From positions 51,390,233 through 51,454,232 of the forward strand of contig NC_087067.1 in assembly GCF_963678635.1 (NCBI RefSeq): DNA of 64,000 nt. The letters run 5' to 3'. This document shows positions 20,491-33,095 of this stretch, piece by piece (within the stretch, counting starts at the first letter, position 1; every line of letters begins with the position of its first letter). This stretch comes from Symsagittifera roscoffensis. Lineage: Eukaryota; Xenacoelomorpha; Acoela; Convolutidae. The notes under the pieces were generated by a model. The model was not told the DNA's origin and made no database searches. It was given only the letters and a program-made list of their open reading frames with translations. Position numbers and translations under genes: made by a program.

Positions 20491-20747
20491 CTGGATTCAT
20501 GGTGATAATTATAGTTGGGATATTGATAGTTGTTGTATCTTCTCTTGTTGTTGCTGTTATGGAACTGATTTTTGGGATGTGGATACGGATCCCAGAAGTT
20601 CGAGCGTCTGTAGTGTGTTGAGGGGGACATTCGGTTATAGTGGTGCCATCGTCTGTTCGTGTTCCACCCGTCTCTCCTCTGTCTTTGGGGGTATGGGGAT
20701 CTGTATCTCTTTCTGAGTTTATATCTGCGGAAAGACCTGTCGTCATG
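20491..20747 (-). CDS. Minus-strand split gene: basic Tyr/Asn/Arg-rich exon
   Basis: 257 nt from acceptor tgttccag to donor CCAG|GTAATT. Entered in phase 0 from the exon at 22026, it reads HDDRSFRRYKLRKRYRSPY and continues with Arg, Asn, Tyr and His, ending in phase 2 so that the next exon stays in frame. Another frame (Thr-rich) is also open; the phase chain favours the basic one. It is composition-driven sequence without a recognisable domain. Confidence 0.6.
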
Positions 20748-22025
20748 CTGGAACAGTTTGCAAAGTATGACAACACTGTCAAAAATATCAGAAACATAGT
20801 ATTCGTGTGTTTTACTATTTTTTACTTTTCCCCACTCAATTACAATTAGAAGTCAAATCCAGGGCTAGATAATTAAGGAGACGCTAAAAAGAATGGAACT
20901 GTTTATTAAAAATAATAATAAATGAATAAATTTGTTTCAAGTTGTGCAATAATCCAACAAATCCTTATCATTGAAAGAGCATCAACTTGAGCAAGCGCAG
21001 AAGATAATTCAACCTGTTGAAGCGCCGCTTAGAATTTTCTATTAAGCACTGTCTTATTTGGACTTGATTGGTTAACTTATGTACCATTTATCCAGAAAAA
21101 AAAAGATTTCACCTAACTGGATTTTTTTCTCAGTTAAAACCTTAATCAACAATTTTGCAGGGTAGTTTTTGAGAAAAGTTTTCACAATTAACCAAAATGT
21201 CAAAAAATGGGCTTGTTTCAGGCCATAACTTTTTTCTACCAATATTAGGGAATAACTGCTTGAGAATGCGAGATCCTAATGATTTGTTCTTTTGATTGAA
21301 ACCTTCATCTCAGATTTGTGCATTTAATATTTGAGAAAATGAAAAAATTGAAAAACAAATAGGGCAAAAACTCTCTACTGAAACTTTCGAAGGACCTAGA
21401 ACGTAGGATAAAATGAAAAAAGATTAGCGAAATATGCAGGCACATAAAGAGCAGCCAGTTTATCCAATTTTATCATTTTTGAAAAACGGTACAGTAGTTT
21501 TTGAGAAACATCAAATTTTCTTGCAAAAATTGTTCAAAGCGTTGCCAAAAAAACAACAAAAAACGACAAATGCCATACATGTTTCATAGACAGAGGCGAA
21601 GTTTAATTTCGCAAACACTTGCGAGAACACAACAAAAAGCAGCTCTATAAAGTGCAATAATAAAAATTAGAAATCAGCCTCGAATTAGCAAAAAAAAAAC
21701 AAAAAAAAGGTTCTTAATAACACACTAAGCTGATCGCAAGTGAAAATGCATTAGCCAAAAATAAAGCAACAACACACGCTATTAAATTGCCTATGCTTAA
21801 ATAGGCTTAAATATGATTAAATTGGAATATACCTAAAATGCCACCAAATGAACACTTTTATTTGCGACTTAGGTTTGAAAAAAATTCTTCGTGATGATAC
21901 ACTACGCTTTGCTTGCGTAAAAACTCGGCTTTTCCGAAAGGGATCGGTGGATGCTGTCCAAGGACTAAGCGGTCAACCAAAACAAACATGGTGACTATTG
22001 TGGTTTAAAGTAGTGTTTAACTGAC
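20748..22025. other. Intron filled by dispersed repeats
   Basis: No exon seen. It holds a copy of repeat family R4 at about 21125-21920, interrupted near 21591-21730 by an insertion that starts with the dispersed GCGAAG foldback motif and ends with gatcgcaagtg. Confidence 0.5.
21125..21920. repeat. Dispersed repeat family R4, copy 1 with nested insertion
   Basis: Colinear with 30035-30545 and 36457-36965: shared blocks include gcagggta(g/c)tttttgagaaa, aaaaaatgggcttgttt, gaggcc/gggcataa, cgaagg(a/c)c(c/g)tagaacgta, tagccaaaaataaagca, and a terminal ttcttcgt..atacac block. Relative to the other copies there is about 140 bp extra at 21591-21730. Confidence 0.65.
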
Positions 22026-22119
22026 CTCGAAGTAGCTCCCTGCTCTGGGTACGTGTTTGGGGTCTCCCCTGGGCAGTCCATCGTGTTTATAGAGAGACAC
22101 TTCACTCTCACTCTCACTA
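22026..22119 (-). CDS. Minus-strand split gene: short exon
   Basis: Donor TTCGAG|GTCAGT at 22026; acceptor in a cluster of AGs after gtctctcc (22124-22126 and just inside). Starting at 22119 or 22116 it accepts a phase-2 junction and leaves in phase 0, which sets the frame of the 20491-20747 exon. It reads a SESESE stretch, then KHDGLPRGDPKHVPRAGSYFE. Found only by phase-walking. Confidence 0.5.
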
Positions 22120-22553
22120 CTCACTGGAGAGACACTCAATCTACGAGCAGATATACATTTACACACTCTAATCCATTGAAGTATGAGCAAATAATTAACC
22201 TAAAATCAGCTGCAAGGAGTATAAAAACAATTTAGGTGCCGCGAGTCATTTTCTGACGTAAAAAAACGTACGAAAATACAGATGCTTCCAAATTTGTATG
22301 GCCGATTATTTACGTTTGAAACCATTTTTTATTAAATGTTTTTATTCTTTACAAGAATTTTCATCCGAAATACTACCAAAAATCTAGTTTTTTTTTAATT
22401 CGAGAAAGCATTTTTTAAAACTTTTTTTTGAAAAATATTTCACCCAGTCTTAATTTTGTGGCGACCAAATTGAATACTTATGACTCAGTTGTGTAAAATG
22501 CAGCAGACCTCTCTCTGTTCGTGCCGCATGCCAACAGAGTGCTTCTCTTGTAC

Positions 22554-22778
22554 CTCTCATTGCGCCTCTGCCACTCACTCACTCGCTTCCTCACATCCGC
22601 ATCACACGTCATGAAGCCAGAGTCCGTCTCCCTATTGGTCAACTCCACCGGCACCACCTGTTTCTTCTCCCTTCTTCTGCACCTGCTTATGTCATAGCCA
22701 CCTCCACTGTACTGTCTTCTGTCTTCTCCACTGGGGTAATCTTCTCTGCTGCGTCTTCGCTTCTCAGAAGCACGTGAT
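22554..22778 (-). CDS. Minus-strand split gene: Arg/Ser-rich exon
   Basis: 225 nt between acceptor catctacag and donor GAGAG|GTACAAG, phase 2 at both ends. Reads SRASEKRRRSREDYPSGED, then a Gly/Tyr stretch, CRRREKKQVVPVELTNRET and ends SEWQRRNER. The frame would stay open to a TGA about 70 nt past the donor, so an alternative terminal exon is possible. Confidence 0.6.
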
Positions 22779-23097
22779 CTGTAGATGAAACCTTTTCCAG
22801 AGATAGAAAATATCAAAATTTTTCAGAAATGACGAAAGCTGAAAAATTCTTATTTCAAAACCTTGCCACATAGGAAGCTAAACGAAAAACAATGGGTTTT
22901 ATTTAAAAACGTCTATAATTATTTGTTCTTTCTTGAGAAAAGAGCTAGCTGATTTTAAATATACATTCTACTTTATTATAATAGATAAATAGATAAAGTT
23001 CTTGACATGGCTATATTTAAATTTATTAACATGATCTTAAGCTTTCAGAAATTCCAGCAATCCACGTTTCAAAGTAGTTTAAATGGTAGCTTTCTAC

Positions 23098-23205
23098 CTT
23101 TTCCGGTGACTATGCGAATCCCTCCTTAGGCTGTAGTTGTGCAGTGAGGCGTCGGCGTCATCCGAGGCACTTCTCAAGTCCCTGATTCTTTCGTTCGATT
23201 TTCTC
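23098..23205 (-). CDS. Minus-strand split gene: 108-nt exon
   Basis: Acceptor tttgtttcag and donor AAAAG|GTAGAA flank a frame reading RKSNERIRDLRSASDDADA and then LHNYSLRRDSHSHRK. Phase 2 at both ends agrees with the exons on either side. Rich in Arg, Ser and Asp. Confidence 0.6.
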
Positions 23206-23543
23206 CTGAAACAAATAGGCACAAACAGTAAATAAATATAATCAACAGTTTCGAGAGCAGAAACAAAGCCGCACTATAGTTTCATTATTGACGCAGAGGC
23301 GAAGCCGAGCTTCGAATCACTTGCGATTAAACATAAAACAAACAAACATAAAAAACATGAGTCGAAAAAATGAAAAACGCTGAAAAAACGAGTTCTACCA
23401 AAAGTTAAATTTTCATGTATCGATAGAAACTCACTCTAGGCTAACGTGCCAGAAATTTTAAAATTAAACTAGCAACGGAACAAAACTTTACAACAAAAAT
23501 GTTTACAGTTTTAAGTACCACCTGAGACTAGAATGAACAACAC

Positions 23544-24296
23544 TTGCACTTTCAACTACTTTCAAAAGATACAATGTTTCCCTCAACAAATCAGAGTTTA
23601 AGATGGATTACATCTGAGATATGGATGGGAACCACCAAACACCCCACATACATGCCCATGTGGACAACCGTTTACACTGACCCACTCTCTACACTGTCCC
23701 ATCCCAAAGGTGGATACACTCACCTAAGACATAATGAAATTCGCGATACCTTTGCGATACTCCTGGACGAAGTATGCCATGATGTTGAAATAGAGCCGAA
23801 ACTTCAATCGTTGGAAAGCGAAAGCTTTCACAACAAAACAACCACTATTGATGATGACGCTCGACTTGACATGAAGGCAAATGGACTCTGGGGAGGCTGA
23901 TTCAGCCGAACCTTTTTCGATTTAAAAATTTTCAACCCCCATGCTAAATCCTGCTCCAAAACTATATCTGACGCCTACAAATATCATGAGAGTGTCAAAA
24001 CATTAAAATACCAACAAATAATTCTAGATGTGGAATACAGCAGCTTTGTTCCACTAATTTTTGCGTATACCGGAGGAGCAGCACCAGGCTCTACAAAAAC
24101 CATCCAGAAACTAGCAGAGAACCTAAGCGAGAAACGGAGCGAATTATACTCGGACACAATAAACTTAATCAGAACAAAAATAAGTTTTGGACTTCTGAGG
24201 AGTGCAATCCTCTGCCTTATGGGGTGCAAAAAGCTTAAAAACACATCCAACATAGACAATTCTATCTGTGCTATAATCGAGGAGGGTAGATTTTAA
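23544..24296 (+). pseudogene. Retroelement C-terminal fragment with PD-(D/E)XK-like core, one stop
   Basis: One frame runs about 250 codons, interrupted only by TGA at 23898-23900 where related proteins have Arg (WGG-R-F). Landmarks are HPKGG, LRHNEIRDTFAILLDEVCHD, DDARLDMKANGLWGG and FFDLKIFNPHA, then an EYSSFVPLIFAYTGG segment. These match a protein seen often in invertebrate retroelement-derived gene models; the ARLD ... FDLK pattern fits a restriction-endonuclease-like core. The stretch begins without ATG (TTG at 23544). It lies in an intron of the minus-strand gene, opposite in orientation. Confidence 0.6.
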
Positions 24297-25520
24297 TTGA
24301 CAATTCTCTTGATGCATTAATATCAACTTGATTTATTCATAAAATTTTGCCGATGTATCTATATAGCGTTGGTACGGCCCTATCCAACCTGTGCACGTAC
24401 CGTCTCATGACGGAAGGGCCCATTTAAATTTTTTTAAACTACTAAGAGAGTTGTCTACAGTAAAATAAAAGAAAAATCAATTATGTGGCAACTACGCCGA
24501 CAATCTTTGAGCAGACACCTGTTGAGCCAAAAAACAAATTGATTTCATTCACACATAAGTACGGTTCGCCAGAATCGAAAAACAGAACGGCCAATTTTTG
24601 ACCCGCTATTTCCGCGTAATCAAGAACAAATAGATCTCTCATCTAGAACTCTTATCTTCGTCGTCTTCAATCAGAACAACATCTTCGAAGCTCAATTTTT
24701 ATTATCAAAAGTTTAAAGTCCTCCTACCTGAACCTACAAAGAACAACACTTGCACTGAAAGTTGCTTACAGGACAAACAAAATTTGTGATATGGCAACAA
24801 AGCCTACAAAAATTTAGCAGAATAACGGAAGTCCAACAATTCAATTTTTACCGAAGTTTTTTCAATTGCATATATACTGAAAAAGACAAGGTCCAGTCGA
24901 GAGTCGATCTTCAGACCTTAGGGAACAAAAGCAACGGCACTAACTCTAGGCCAAGTTGGAAGGAACCTTGAGGTTGTGAAGGTTCAATAAAAATTAAGTG
25001 GAAGATACCTGATTTTGTCGAAGAATTTTGCCCTTGAAATAACGCAATATAAGTTCATTATGCCATAAAAAATTAAACTAAAACCGTGTAATCGAAAGAA
25101 TTACATAGAGAAAATAAAACTCTCAAAAATCAGGCTTGGTAAAATGAGAAGTTACAAACTTTCAACAGGAGTAACAACATTCAAAATAAAAACCATGCTT
25201 AACAAAATAGCCGAACAAAAACAGTACCAATAAAACAAATTTCATTTAAGAAACGGGAAAAAATCCGACAGAAGCTAGGCCAAAAAGCATTTTTTCGGGA
25301 AGCTTATTTGAAAGCAAACTAATACCGGAAACGGACTACATCTATTTACTACCTAAATGAAGGTAGTTTTATTTCATTTTTCAAAGAAGAAATTGAGCAT
25401 GTCTGAAATCTACCATCCCTACACATTTGATCATTCTGTGCCAAAAAATGTTTCTGGAAAAAAGTTTTGTACCCGGTTGCAACACCCTTGATTATCTCAA
25501 TGGTAAAAATAGGTGCTAGA
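24297..25520. other. AT-rich intronic sequence
   Basis: No gene seen. The left edge of the 6.7-kb tandem duplication is at 24608. The phrase gaacaacacttgcact (about 24734) resembles one near 23533, hinting at an old dispersed repeat. Confidence 0.4.
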
Positions 25521-25892
25521 AATCAAACTTTCGTCTGCTGGACAACATTTTTTTGTTCCTACTATTGAAAATGGAGAGCTTCGCACCACTTGCGCGCCAC
25601 TTTTTTCGTTTCGACTATTGACTATGGGGAGATATTTTGTTTTCAGGTGTGTCGCAGTTTGTGGTTTTCCTCGCAAAAACAGATACCAGAAATAATAATC
25701 AGAATGGGTCGGTTGATATATCATATTAAAGCTTTTTCAGTCGTTCAAAAAGTTTTTTTTTGTTTCGAGATAAAACCAGTTTGAATTTTTTGAGTTTATT
25801 TTTGAATGCATTAGTTTGATAATATATCACTCGACCCATTCTGATGAATATTTTTGATGAGAAAAATGTTGTCCGGCAGACAAAAACTTGAT
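25521..25892. repeat. Foldback (imperfect palindrome) element, copy A
   Basis: The left end (25521-25552, containing cgtctgctggacaacattt) pairs with the right end (25858-25892, containing aaatgttgtccggcagac). Inner arms pair too: agaatgggtcggttgatata near 25702 with tatatcactcgacccattct near 25823. About 370 bp in all, no coding capacity. A related arm lies at 41255-41500. Probably a MITE. Confidence 0.65.
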
Positions 25893-26379
25893 CTCTAATA
25901 GTTTTTGTTTTCAAATAATTCAATTAATATCCAAAACCTTTGAGTTTACACATAGTTTGATTTTCAGACCTTTGAAATTTTGCTGTTCTATAGTTGAATT
26001 TGCCTTTATTATAAGTGAACTGAGCTGAAAAGAAATTAAAATCAAACCGCGAAAAATAATATTTGAGCTTGAAAAATTTTACAACTTTTTCCTGTCAAAA
26101 AAAAACAAATCACCAAGACGTATATAAGAGTATATAACACTTTTTCTGTTTTAACAACATTTCCACGCGAAGATAAGTAGCCGAAGAGCATAAGATAACC
26201 TGCGCTTGTATCGTGTCACTTTGAAAAAAAAAACAAAAATAGAACAGCCACAGGCTACTCTTGTTACAGTACAGCGCACGATGAACTTCATGCACTAACT
26301 AACAGACAAAAAGTAACGACAGAAACTAAAAGGGAAAAAATAGCGCTACTCATCCTATGCTATTATCGTGCAGACCTAC

Positions 26380-26582
26380 CTGTGCATGATGGATGGGAAT
26401 GGGTTGTAATCAATAGGGGGCAGAGGGGAGAGTGAACTACTGCTGTCGCTTCTGTCGTCATTGTGGCGACTGTCGTTGCGGGTGCGCGTGATCACGTGGT
26501 CTGGTCTGCGGGGCATATTGGTGTCGTCTCGGCTGGCGTAATAGTCGAACCAATTCCCAGCTGCATCGTAGCTGTTGTCTTG
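26380..26582 (-). CDS. Minus-strand split gene: duplicated 203-nt exon, copy A
   Basis: Acceptor atttttttag and donor CACAG|GTAGGT. Reads QDNSYDAAGNWFDYYASRD, then an Arg/Asp/Ser-rich stretch ending LPPIDYNPFPSIMHR. Phase 0 in, phase 2 out, fitting 38375-38608 upstream and 23098-23205 downstream. The exon looks identical to that at 33096-33298. Because 203 is not a multiple of three, using both copies would shift the frame and meet TGA in the second. Confidence 0.7.
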
Positions 26583-27125
26583 CTAAAAAAATGGTTAAAA
26601 GTAATTAAATATAATGCTCATCATAATTAGGCTTCCAGAGAAGAACTTTGAAATCACATGTTCGACAGAAAGAAGGCTCTGGCAAAGCTGTTTTTCAGTA
26701 TAAGCTTTTTTTTTCAAATTTGTGTTTTCTTGTACACGAGAAGAGGCGCTATAAGCAAACTAATAGCATCAGTAATGGCTTTCAAGGAAATCTGTTTTCG
26801 TTGACTAAAACTGATTAACAAAAAGGAAGACAAAAATTTATAAAAATATTTTCAGATTTACAAATTAAGAACTTTTGGTTCCAGGAAAAGGCTATAAAAT
26901 TTTTTAAAAGCTCAATTTTCTCAGCGAATTTAACATATTTTCACTCTTATTGATGCCCTTAATCACTCCAAATTGAACGGAATACCACGTTTTCTTCCAA
27001 CCCCCGTTTTCGCAAAACTTCGATAACTTTTTGAAAAAATTTTCATTACGGACCCATTTTTCTCAAAATACGCTTTTTTGATTAATTTTTTTAAACTTTT
27101 TTTAAATATTGATTAATTAATTTAC

Positions 27126-27162
27126 ACAGAAGCGAAGCTGTACTTCGCAATCACATGCGAGG
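27126..27162. repeat. GCGAAG foldback motif (copy in duplication A)
   Basis: A gaagcgaagctg / cttcgc hairpin followed by tcacatgcgag. One of at least seven related copies in the window; see the finding on the dispersed motif. Confidence 0.7.
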
Positions 27163-27243
27163 AAATTGCAAAAAAAAGACCTCTAAACAGGTAAAACAGA
27201 GTAAAACAAAGAATAGATTAATAATACACCTTGAAAAAGAAAT

Positions 27244-29367
27244 TTGTTGAGATTAGCAGTATCACGTTCTCATATCTGCTCTACGACTTCTTATAAATTT
27301 ACTAACAAAAGCTACCAAACAAGGAGCTACAGATTCTATCAAATTGCCAATGTTATGCAGCGAAATCATTTAAGCTACGTTGCGGCGCGGCGGAACGCCA
27401 AGGCGGCTGCGAGAAAATCAATAAGCGAACAGGCTGAGCGTGCAGTAGACAAACAGACAACAAACGCCTGTTTAGTATTGCGAAGCAAAGGGCACGCGAA
27501 CAGTTGGATGTGACTGGCTCAAACTGTATCAAAGGTAATGATGGCAAATTGCATATGTGCCCGGAGGCTCGGAAGAAAGTTAGGCAAAATCACTTCAAGG
27601 TTATCATAAACGAAGAGAACGAGTTCGTTGCTGAAGAAACACCTGCAATCAGCGGACCCTGCGAAGAGTTCATCGACACCAAGTGAAGCGAGCTATACAA
27701 AACCTGAACGGTTTCAAAGCTTCATGACCCTCAGGGGTCAACACTGCAATGATTGAAGCTGCTGGGTACTGCGGAGTGAAGATGTTAAGAGAAGTTGCGA
27801 ATGATGTTCTGATGAAAAACACCTTGCCCGAGGAGTTGAAGCATAGCGCACTGGTTCCGCTGTACAAAGGTAAAGGGGATCCTTTGTCGCCTAATTCCTA
27901 TCGTGGCATCAAGCTACTGGAACATGGTTTCAAGATTGTTGAGAAGTATTTAGAAACTCGTCTCCGGAAGCTAATCCGAATAGCTGATACACAGTTTGGA
28001 TTCATGCCCGGAAGAGGGACAGTAGATGCGATCTTCGTAACAAGGCAAATTTGCTAGAAGTATTTGGCAAAAAGCGAGAAGCTGCACTGGATCTTCATTG
28101 ATTTGGAGAAGGCATTCGACCGTGTCCCGCGGACAATCATTGTTGAGGCACTGCGGTACCAAGGAGTTCCAGAGCTACTAGTGCAGGCAGTTATGGCCGT
28201 GTATACTGGTACATGACCAGCGGTACTTGTGGACGGTGAAATGTCTGAATATTTTGAAGTCATTGTGGCAGTCCATCAAGGTTCTATCCTGAGCCTTCTG
28301 TTATTCATAGCAGTCAAGCAGTACGTCACCGAGTCGGCGCGAAGAAATGACATCATGGAGCTATTGTAGGCAGATGATATTGCACTTTCGGGTGAAACAG
28401 TCGAAGAGGTGCTTGCAAAGTATCACGACTGGAAAACAGCATTGGAGCGCAAAGGCCTGAAAGTGAACGTTGGTAAAGCTAAAGTTCTTAGTATGCCTGC
28501 GCTCGACCCCTGCAGTTTTGTGGCAAGCGAGTTGGCGCTAACTCCATCATGTGCGCCATATGCAAAAAGTGGGTGCATATGCGTTGCTATGGGCTGCGCG
28601 GGAACTTAGTCGAATTCACTGAAATTTTTCAATGCTCAGCATGTACAGGCTGTCAGGACACTCAGTCTCGCACTGAAATAGACTTTGGGGAACTCGAGCA
28701 ATTCTGCAAATTCACCTATCTTGGCCATTGCATAGATGCAAGTGGTGATATGGAAGTCACTGTAACTGACAGGATACAAAAAGCCTGGTTGGCATTCAGA
28801 AAACTACGGGGCACTCTGCTGGGCAAACAAGGCCTTTCCCTGCACCAGCGGGGTATAATCTAACTCCGGTGCGTGAGACCAGTCCTTGTGTACTCATGTG
28901 AAGCATGGGCACTAAATGCGTCGGCTAAACAACGCATCACGTCTACTGAACGACGCATGGTGCGAATGATGTGTGGAGTCTCTCTAGCGGACCGTGTGCC
29001 AACCGAGCAACTTTTTGGGCGTTTGAATATCGATTGCCCTGTGCTCAGTGAGGTTGAGACCAGTCAATTGAGATGGTTCGGTCATGTTATGCGAAGAGAC
29101 ACCGCAGACCCGATTAGTCTGGCACTTGACCTGAAAGTGGAAGGAAAGAGACCCAAAGGAAGACCAATGAAAACTTGGATATTTGAAGTGAAGAGCTTGA
29201 TGAAAACACGCCGGCTCAAGAAAGAAGACACCCTCAAACGGGACTCATGGCGCTCGGCAATTCAGGGGCGCCCGCCGTTCTCAGTAGACTGGGACAAGGC
29301 GGAAGGAAATTATGATGATGATGATGCAGCGAAATTTCGGCCAAAAAAAAAACTATTACGGATTTGA
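27244..29367 (+). pseudogene. Broken non-LTR retrotransposon reverse transcriptase, copy A
   Basis: Frame 2 carries RT landmarks: LVPLYKGKGDPLSPNSYRG, QFGFMPGRGTVDAIF, FIDLEKAFDRVPR, and the catalytic ADDIAL preceded by a TAG (28366-28368). Other stops are a TGA at about 27724, a TAG at 28054-28056 unique to this copy, and a TGA at about 28214. Frame 1 continues with a zinc-finger-like CAICKKWVHMRCYG at 28549 and a C-terminal tail (FGHVMRRDTADP), with a TAA at 28861. The stops shared with copy B predate the duplication. No endonuclease domain is visible. It lies antisense in an intron of the minus-strand gene. Confidence 0.85.
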
Positions 29368-31320
29368 ATACCTGATCTGTTGATTAGAAGTCTCAGAGCC
29401 TCGCATCGGCACCACGTTCGTTTGAAAGTAGACTAGTGGCCCAGCCAAGGCTAGATCTACCTGTTCTGATATTTCAAGACACATATTTGCTGATGCGGAA
29501 AAGGGCTATTTTTTAATTTTCAGCAAAATGGATTTTTCAAATAAAAAATTGCGAAAACCTTGTTTATCTCTGCTTAATTAGGGTATTAACCGCTGATTCG
29601 AAGGAGAAAATTAGTATTCGGTCTTTCAATTGAAGTCTTTACCTCAGATTTGGCTAAGTTGTTTCCGGTGAAGAATCAGGTCAAAAGTTCAAAAATTTGA
29701 CTTTTCCTTCATAGATAAACTTTTCTCCATATAAGCATGGGATTAAAATCTGCTTTCACACACTGATTTTCAAATTGAAGATTTTCGCACCCTGATTTTT
29801 AAGATCAGCTTTTCTGCAAAAAAAGGGTAAAATCGATTACGTAGGGAAAATCGAAAAACCATACTAATTTACTGAACTTTCAACCTCAGAACCAGCAGGT
29901 TAATTTTTGAAAAAAAATAACTCTCCAAAAGCGGGCAAAATTTCAGAAAATATAGATTATCTAAGCCATTTTTTTTCAAAATGCAGTGCATAGCCCGTTG
30001 CGCAAGTGAAATTCGCAAAATTGATTTTTTTTTGTTTTAACAGTCAATCTCCAATTTGGCAGGGTACTTTTTGAGAAACTCAAAAAATGGGTTTGTTTTA
30101 GGGCATAAAATTTTTTCCACAAAAGAACCGCTTGAGAAATTGAGATCCCCATTATTTGTTGTTTTGACTGAAACCCTCATCTTCAATTTGTGCGTTTACT
30201 ATTCGAGCAAATTAAAAAAACAAATAGGCTAAAAGTACCCTATTGAATATTCGAAGGCCGTAGAACGTATGCCATTTTTTTAAATTTGTTTCGTAGTTTT
30301 TGAAAAAAAAATGAAATTTCTGCGAAAAGTGCAAATTTTTTCAAAATGAAAAACCACAAATCTTATACATTTTCAGTATACATATTTTTTCAAACAGGAC
30401 CTTAAGATAGCCAAAAATAAAGCAGCAATATATGCCATTAAATTTCTCAAGTTTAAGTAAGATTATGTATGTTTAAATTGAAATATACTTCAAATTGCCT
30501 TTAAAAAATTCTTCGTAGTAATACACGATGCTTGGCTTGTGTAATTATAGCTGCACGGATTGTATAGAAAATTTTTCGTTTTCTGCTAATACTGACTTCG
30601 ATATAGTCGAAAACCATTCAGCAAGGATAGCTAGTTAGTGTGCCAGTAGCACAGAATGTTCACACCGTATTAATAAAAAACTAACAATTTTTTTAAATTA
30701 GTGTATTTTTTCTGCCTTGTGTGCTGAAAAGATCTGGTCAAAACCTAAAACGAAGACGCATTCGACAGTCATTGTAAAACGGCAAACTAGACAACAGTTT
30801 TGAAGAATAATGAATAAAAAAAAACAAAAAAATCTTTTTTCTAAAAATTTTTTTCAGTGCTTTTGCTTCTCAAACTGGAGTTTAAAAAATTTTGATTCTC
30901 AAACTGGAGTTTAAAAAACTCCAAAATTAATTATACTCGCGGAAAACTAAAACTAAACATAAATCAGCTATTGTAAACGGACTAAATTAAGCATAAATAA
31001 GCATGCTCGATCGCTGCGCTCCCTCGAAATTAGACAAAAAAATAAAAAATTTCAAACTCGTTTTTTCTCGACACTGAAAAATTTTTGAAAACTTTTGATA
31101 TCGCTCGAATCAAATTTGGAAGGGTTTTAAAATTATATATCTCTCGACCCATTGCAATGATTATTTATGTTACCTAATTTTGCGTGGAAAACAAAAACAA
31201 AAAAACTTAAACACACGAATACAAAGTTTCTCCACATTTTTCAAATTAGACGCGAAATTAGAAAAATTCGCTCGAAATTAGACAAAAAATCAAAAATTTC
31301 AAACTCGTTTTTTTCTCGAC
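29368..31320. other. AT-rich repeats of duplication copy A
   Basis: No gene. It holds an R4 copy (30035-30545), a doubled 33-bp motif (ttctcaaactggagttt, about 30867-30920) and one 248-bp unit (31073-31320) whose tandem partner is seen complete only after copy B. Confidence 0.6.
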
Positions 31321-32233
31321 ATTTCCGCGTAATCAAGAACAAATAGATCTCTCATCTAGAACTCTTATCTTCGTCGTCTTCAATCAGAACAACATCTTCG
31401 AAGCTCAATTTTTATTATCAAAAGTTTAAAGTCCTCCTACCTGAACCTACAAAGAACAACACTTGCACTGAAAGTTGCTTACAGGACAAACAAAATTTGT
31501 GATATGGCAACAAAGCCTACAAAAATTTAGCAGAATAACGGAAGTCCAACAATTCAATTTTTACCGAAGTTTTTTCAATTGCATATATACTGAAAAAGAC
31601 AAGGTCCAGTCGAGAGTCGATCTTCAGACCTTAGGGAACAAAAGCAACGGCACTAACTCTAGGCCAAGTTGGAAGGAACCTTGAGGTTGTGAAGGTTCAA
31701 TAAAAATTAAGTGGAAGATACCTGATTTTGTCGAAGAATTTTGCCCTTGAAATAACGCAATATAAGTTCATTATGCCATAAAAAATTAAACTAAAACCGT
31801 GTAATCGAAAGAATTACATAGAGAAAATAAAACTCTCAAAAATCAGGCTTGGTAAAATGAGAAGTTACAAACTTTCAACAGGAGTAACAACATTCAAAAT
31901 AAAAACCATGCTTAACAAAATAGCCGAACAAAAACAGTACCAATAAAACAAATTTCATTTAAGAAACGGGAAAAAATCCGACAGAAGCTAGGCCAAAAAG
32001 CATTTTTTCGGGAAGCTTATTTGAAAGCAAACTAATACCGGAAACGGACTACATCTATTTACTACCTAAATGAAGGTAGTTTTATTTCATTTTTCAAAGA
32101 AGAAATTGAGCATGTCTGAAATCTACCATCCCTACACATTTGATCATTCTGTGCCAAAAAATGTTTCTGGAAAAAAGTCTTGTACCCGGTTGCAACACCC
32201 TTGATTATCTCAATGGTAAAAATAGGTGCTAGA

Positions 32234-32605
32234 AATCAAACTTTCGTCTGCTGGACAACATTTTTTTGTTCCTACTATTGAAAATGGAGAGCTTCGCACC
32301 ACTTGCGCGCCACTTTTTTCGTTTCGACTATTGACTATGGGGAGATATTTTGTTTTCAGGTGTGTCGCAGTTTGTGGTTTTCCTCGCAAAAACAGATACC
32401 AGAAATAATAATCAGAATGGGTCGGTTGATATATCATATTAAAGCTTTTTCAGTCGTTCAAAAAGTTTTTTTTTGTTTCGAGATAAAACCAGTTTGAATT
32501 TTTTGAGTTTATTTTTGAATGCATTAGTTTGATAATATATCACTCGACCCATTCTGATGAATATTTTTGATGAGAAAAATGTTGTCCGGCAGACAAAAAC
32601 TTGAT
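32234..32605. repeat. Foldback element, copy B
   Basis: Duplicate of the 25521-25892 palindrome carried by the tandem duplication. Confidence 0.65.
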
Positions 32606-33095
32606 CCCTAATAGTTTTTGTTTTCAAATAATTCAATTAATATCCAAAACCTTTGAGTTTACACATAGTTTGATTTTCAGACCTTTGAAATTTTGCTGTT
32701 CTATAGTTGAATTTGCCTTTATTATAAGTGAACTGAGCTGAAAAGAAATTAAAATCAAACCGCGAAAAATAATATTTGAGCTTGAAAAATTTTACAACTT
32801 TTTCCTGTCAAAAAAAAACAAATCACCAAGATGTATATAAGAGTATATAACACTTTTTCTGTTTTAACAACATTTCCACGCGAAGATAAGTAGCCGAAGA
32901 GCATAAGATAACCTGCGCTTGTATCGTGTCACTTTGAAAGAAAAAAAAACAAAAATAGAACAGCCACAGGCTACTCTTGTTACAGTACAGCGCACGATGA
33001 ACTTCATGCACTAACTAACAGACAAAAAGTAACGACAGATACTAAAAGGGAAAAAATAGCGCTACTCATCCTATGCTATTATCGTGCAGACCTAC

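Larger units (their letters stand above)
24608..31320 (+). repeat. 6.7-kb direct tandem duplication, copy A
   Basis: 6713 bp beginning atttccgcgtaatcaag and nearly identical to 31321-37740. It contains a foldback element, R1 and R4 copies, one exon of the minus-strand gene and a broken non-LTR retrotransposon. Its right edge coincides with the edge of a 248-bp tandem unit (ttttctcgac). Confidence 0.95.

Noticed and set aside
25497..25923. ORFs of 60-75 aa within the palindromic element
   Set aside because: They span inverted arms of a foldback element and recur only through duplication.
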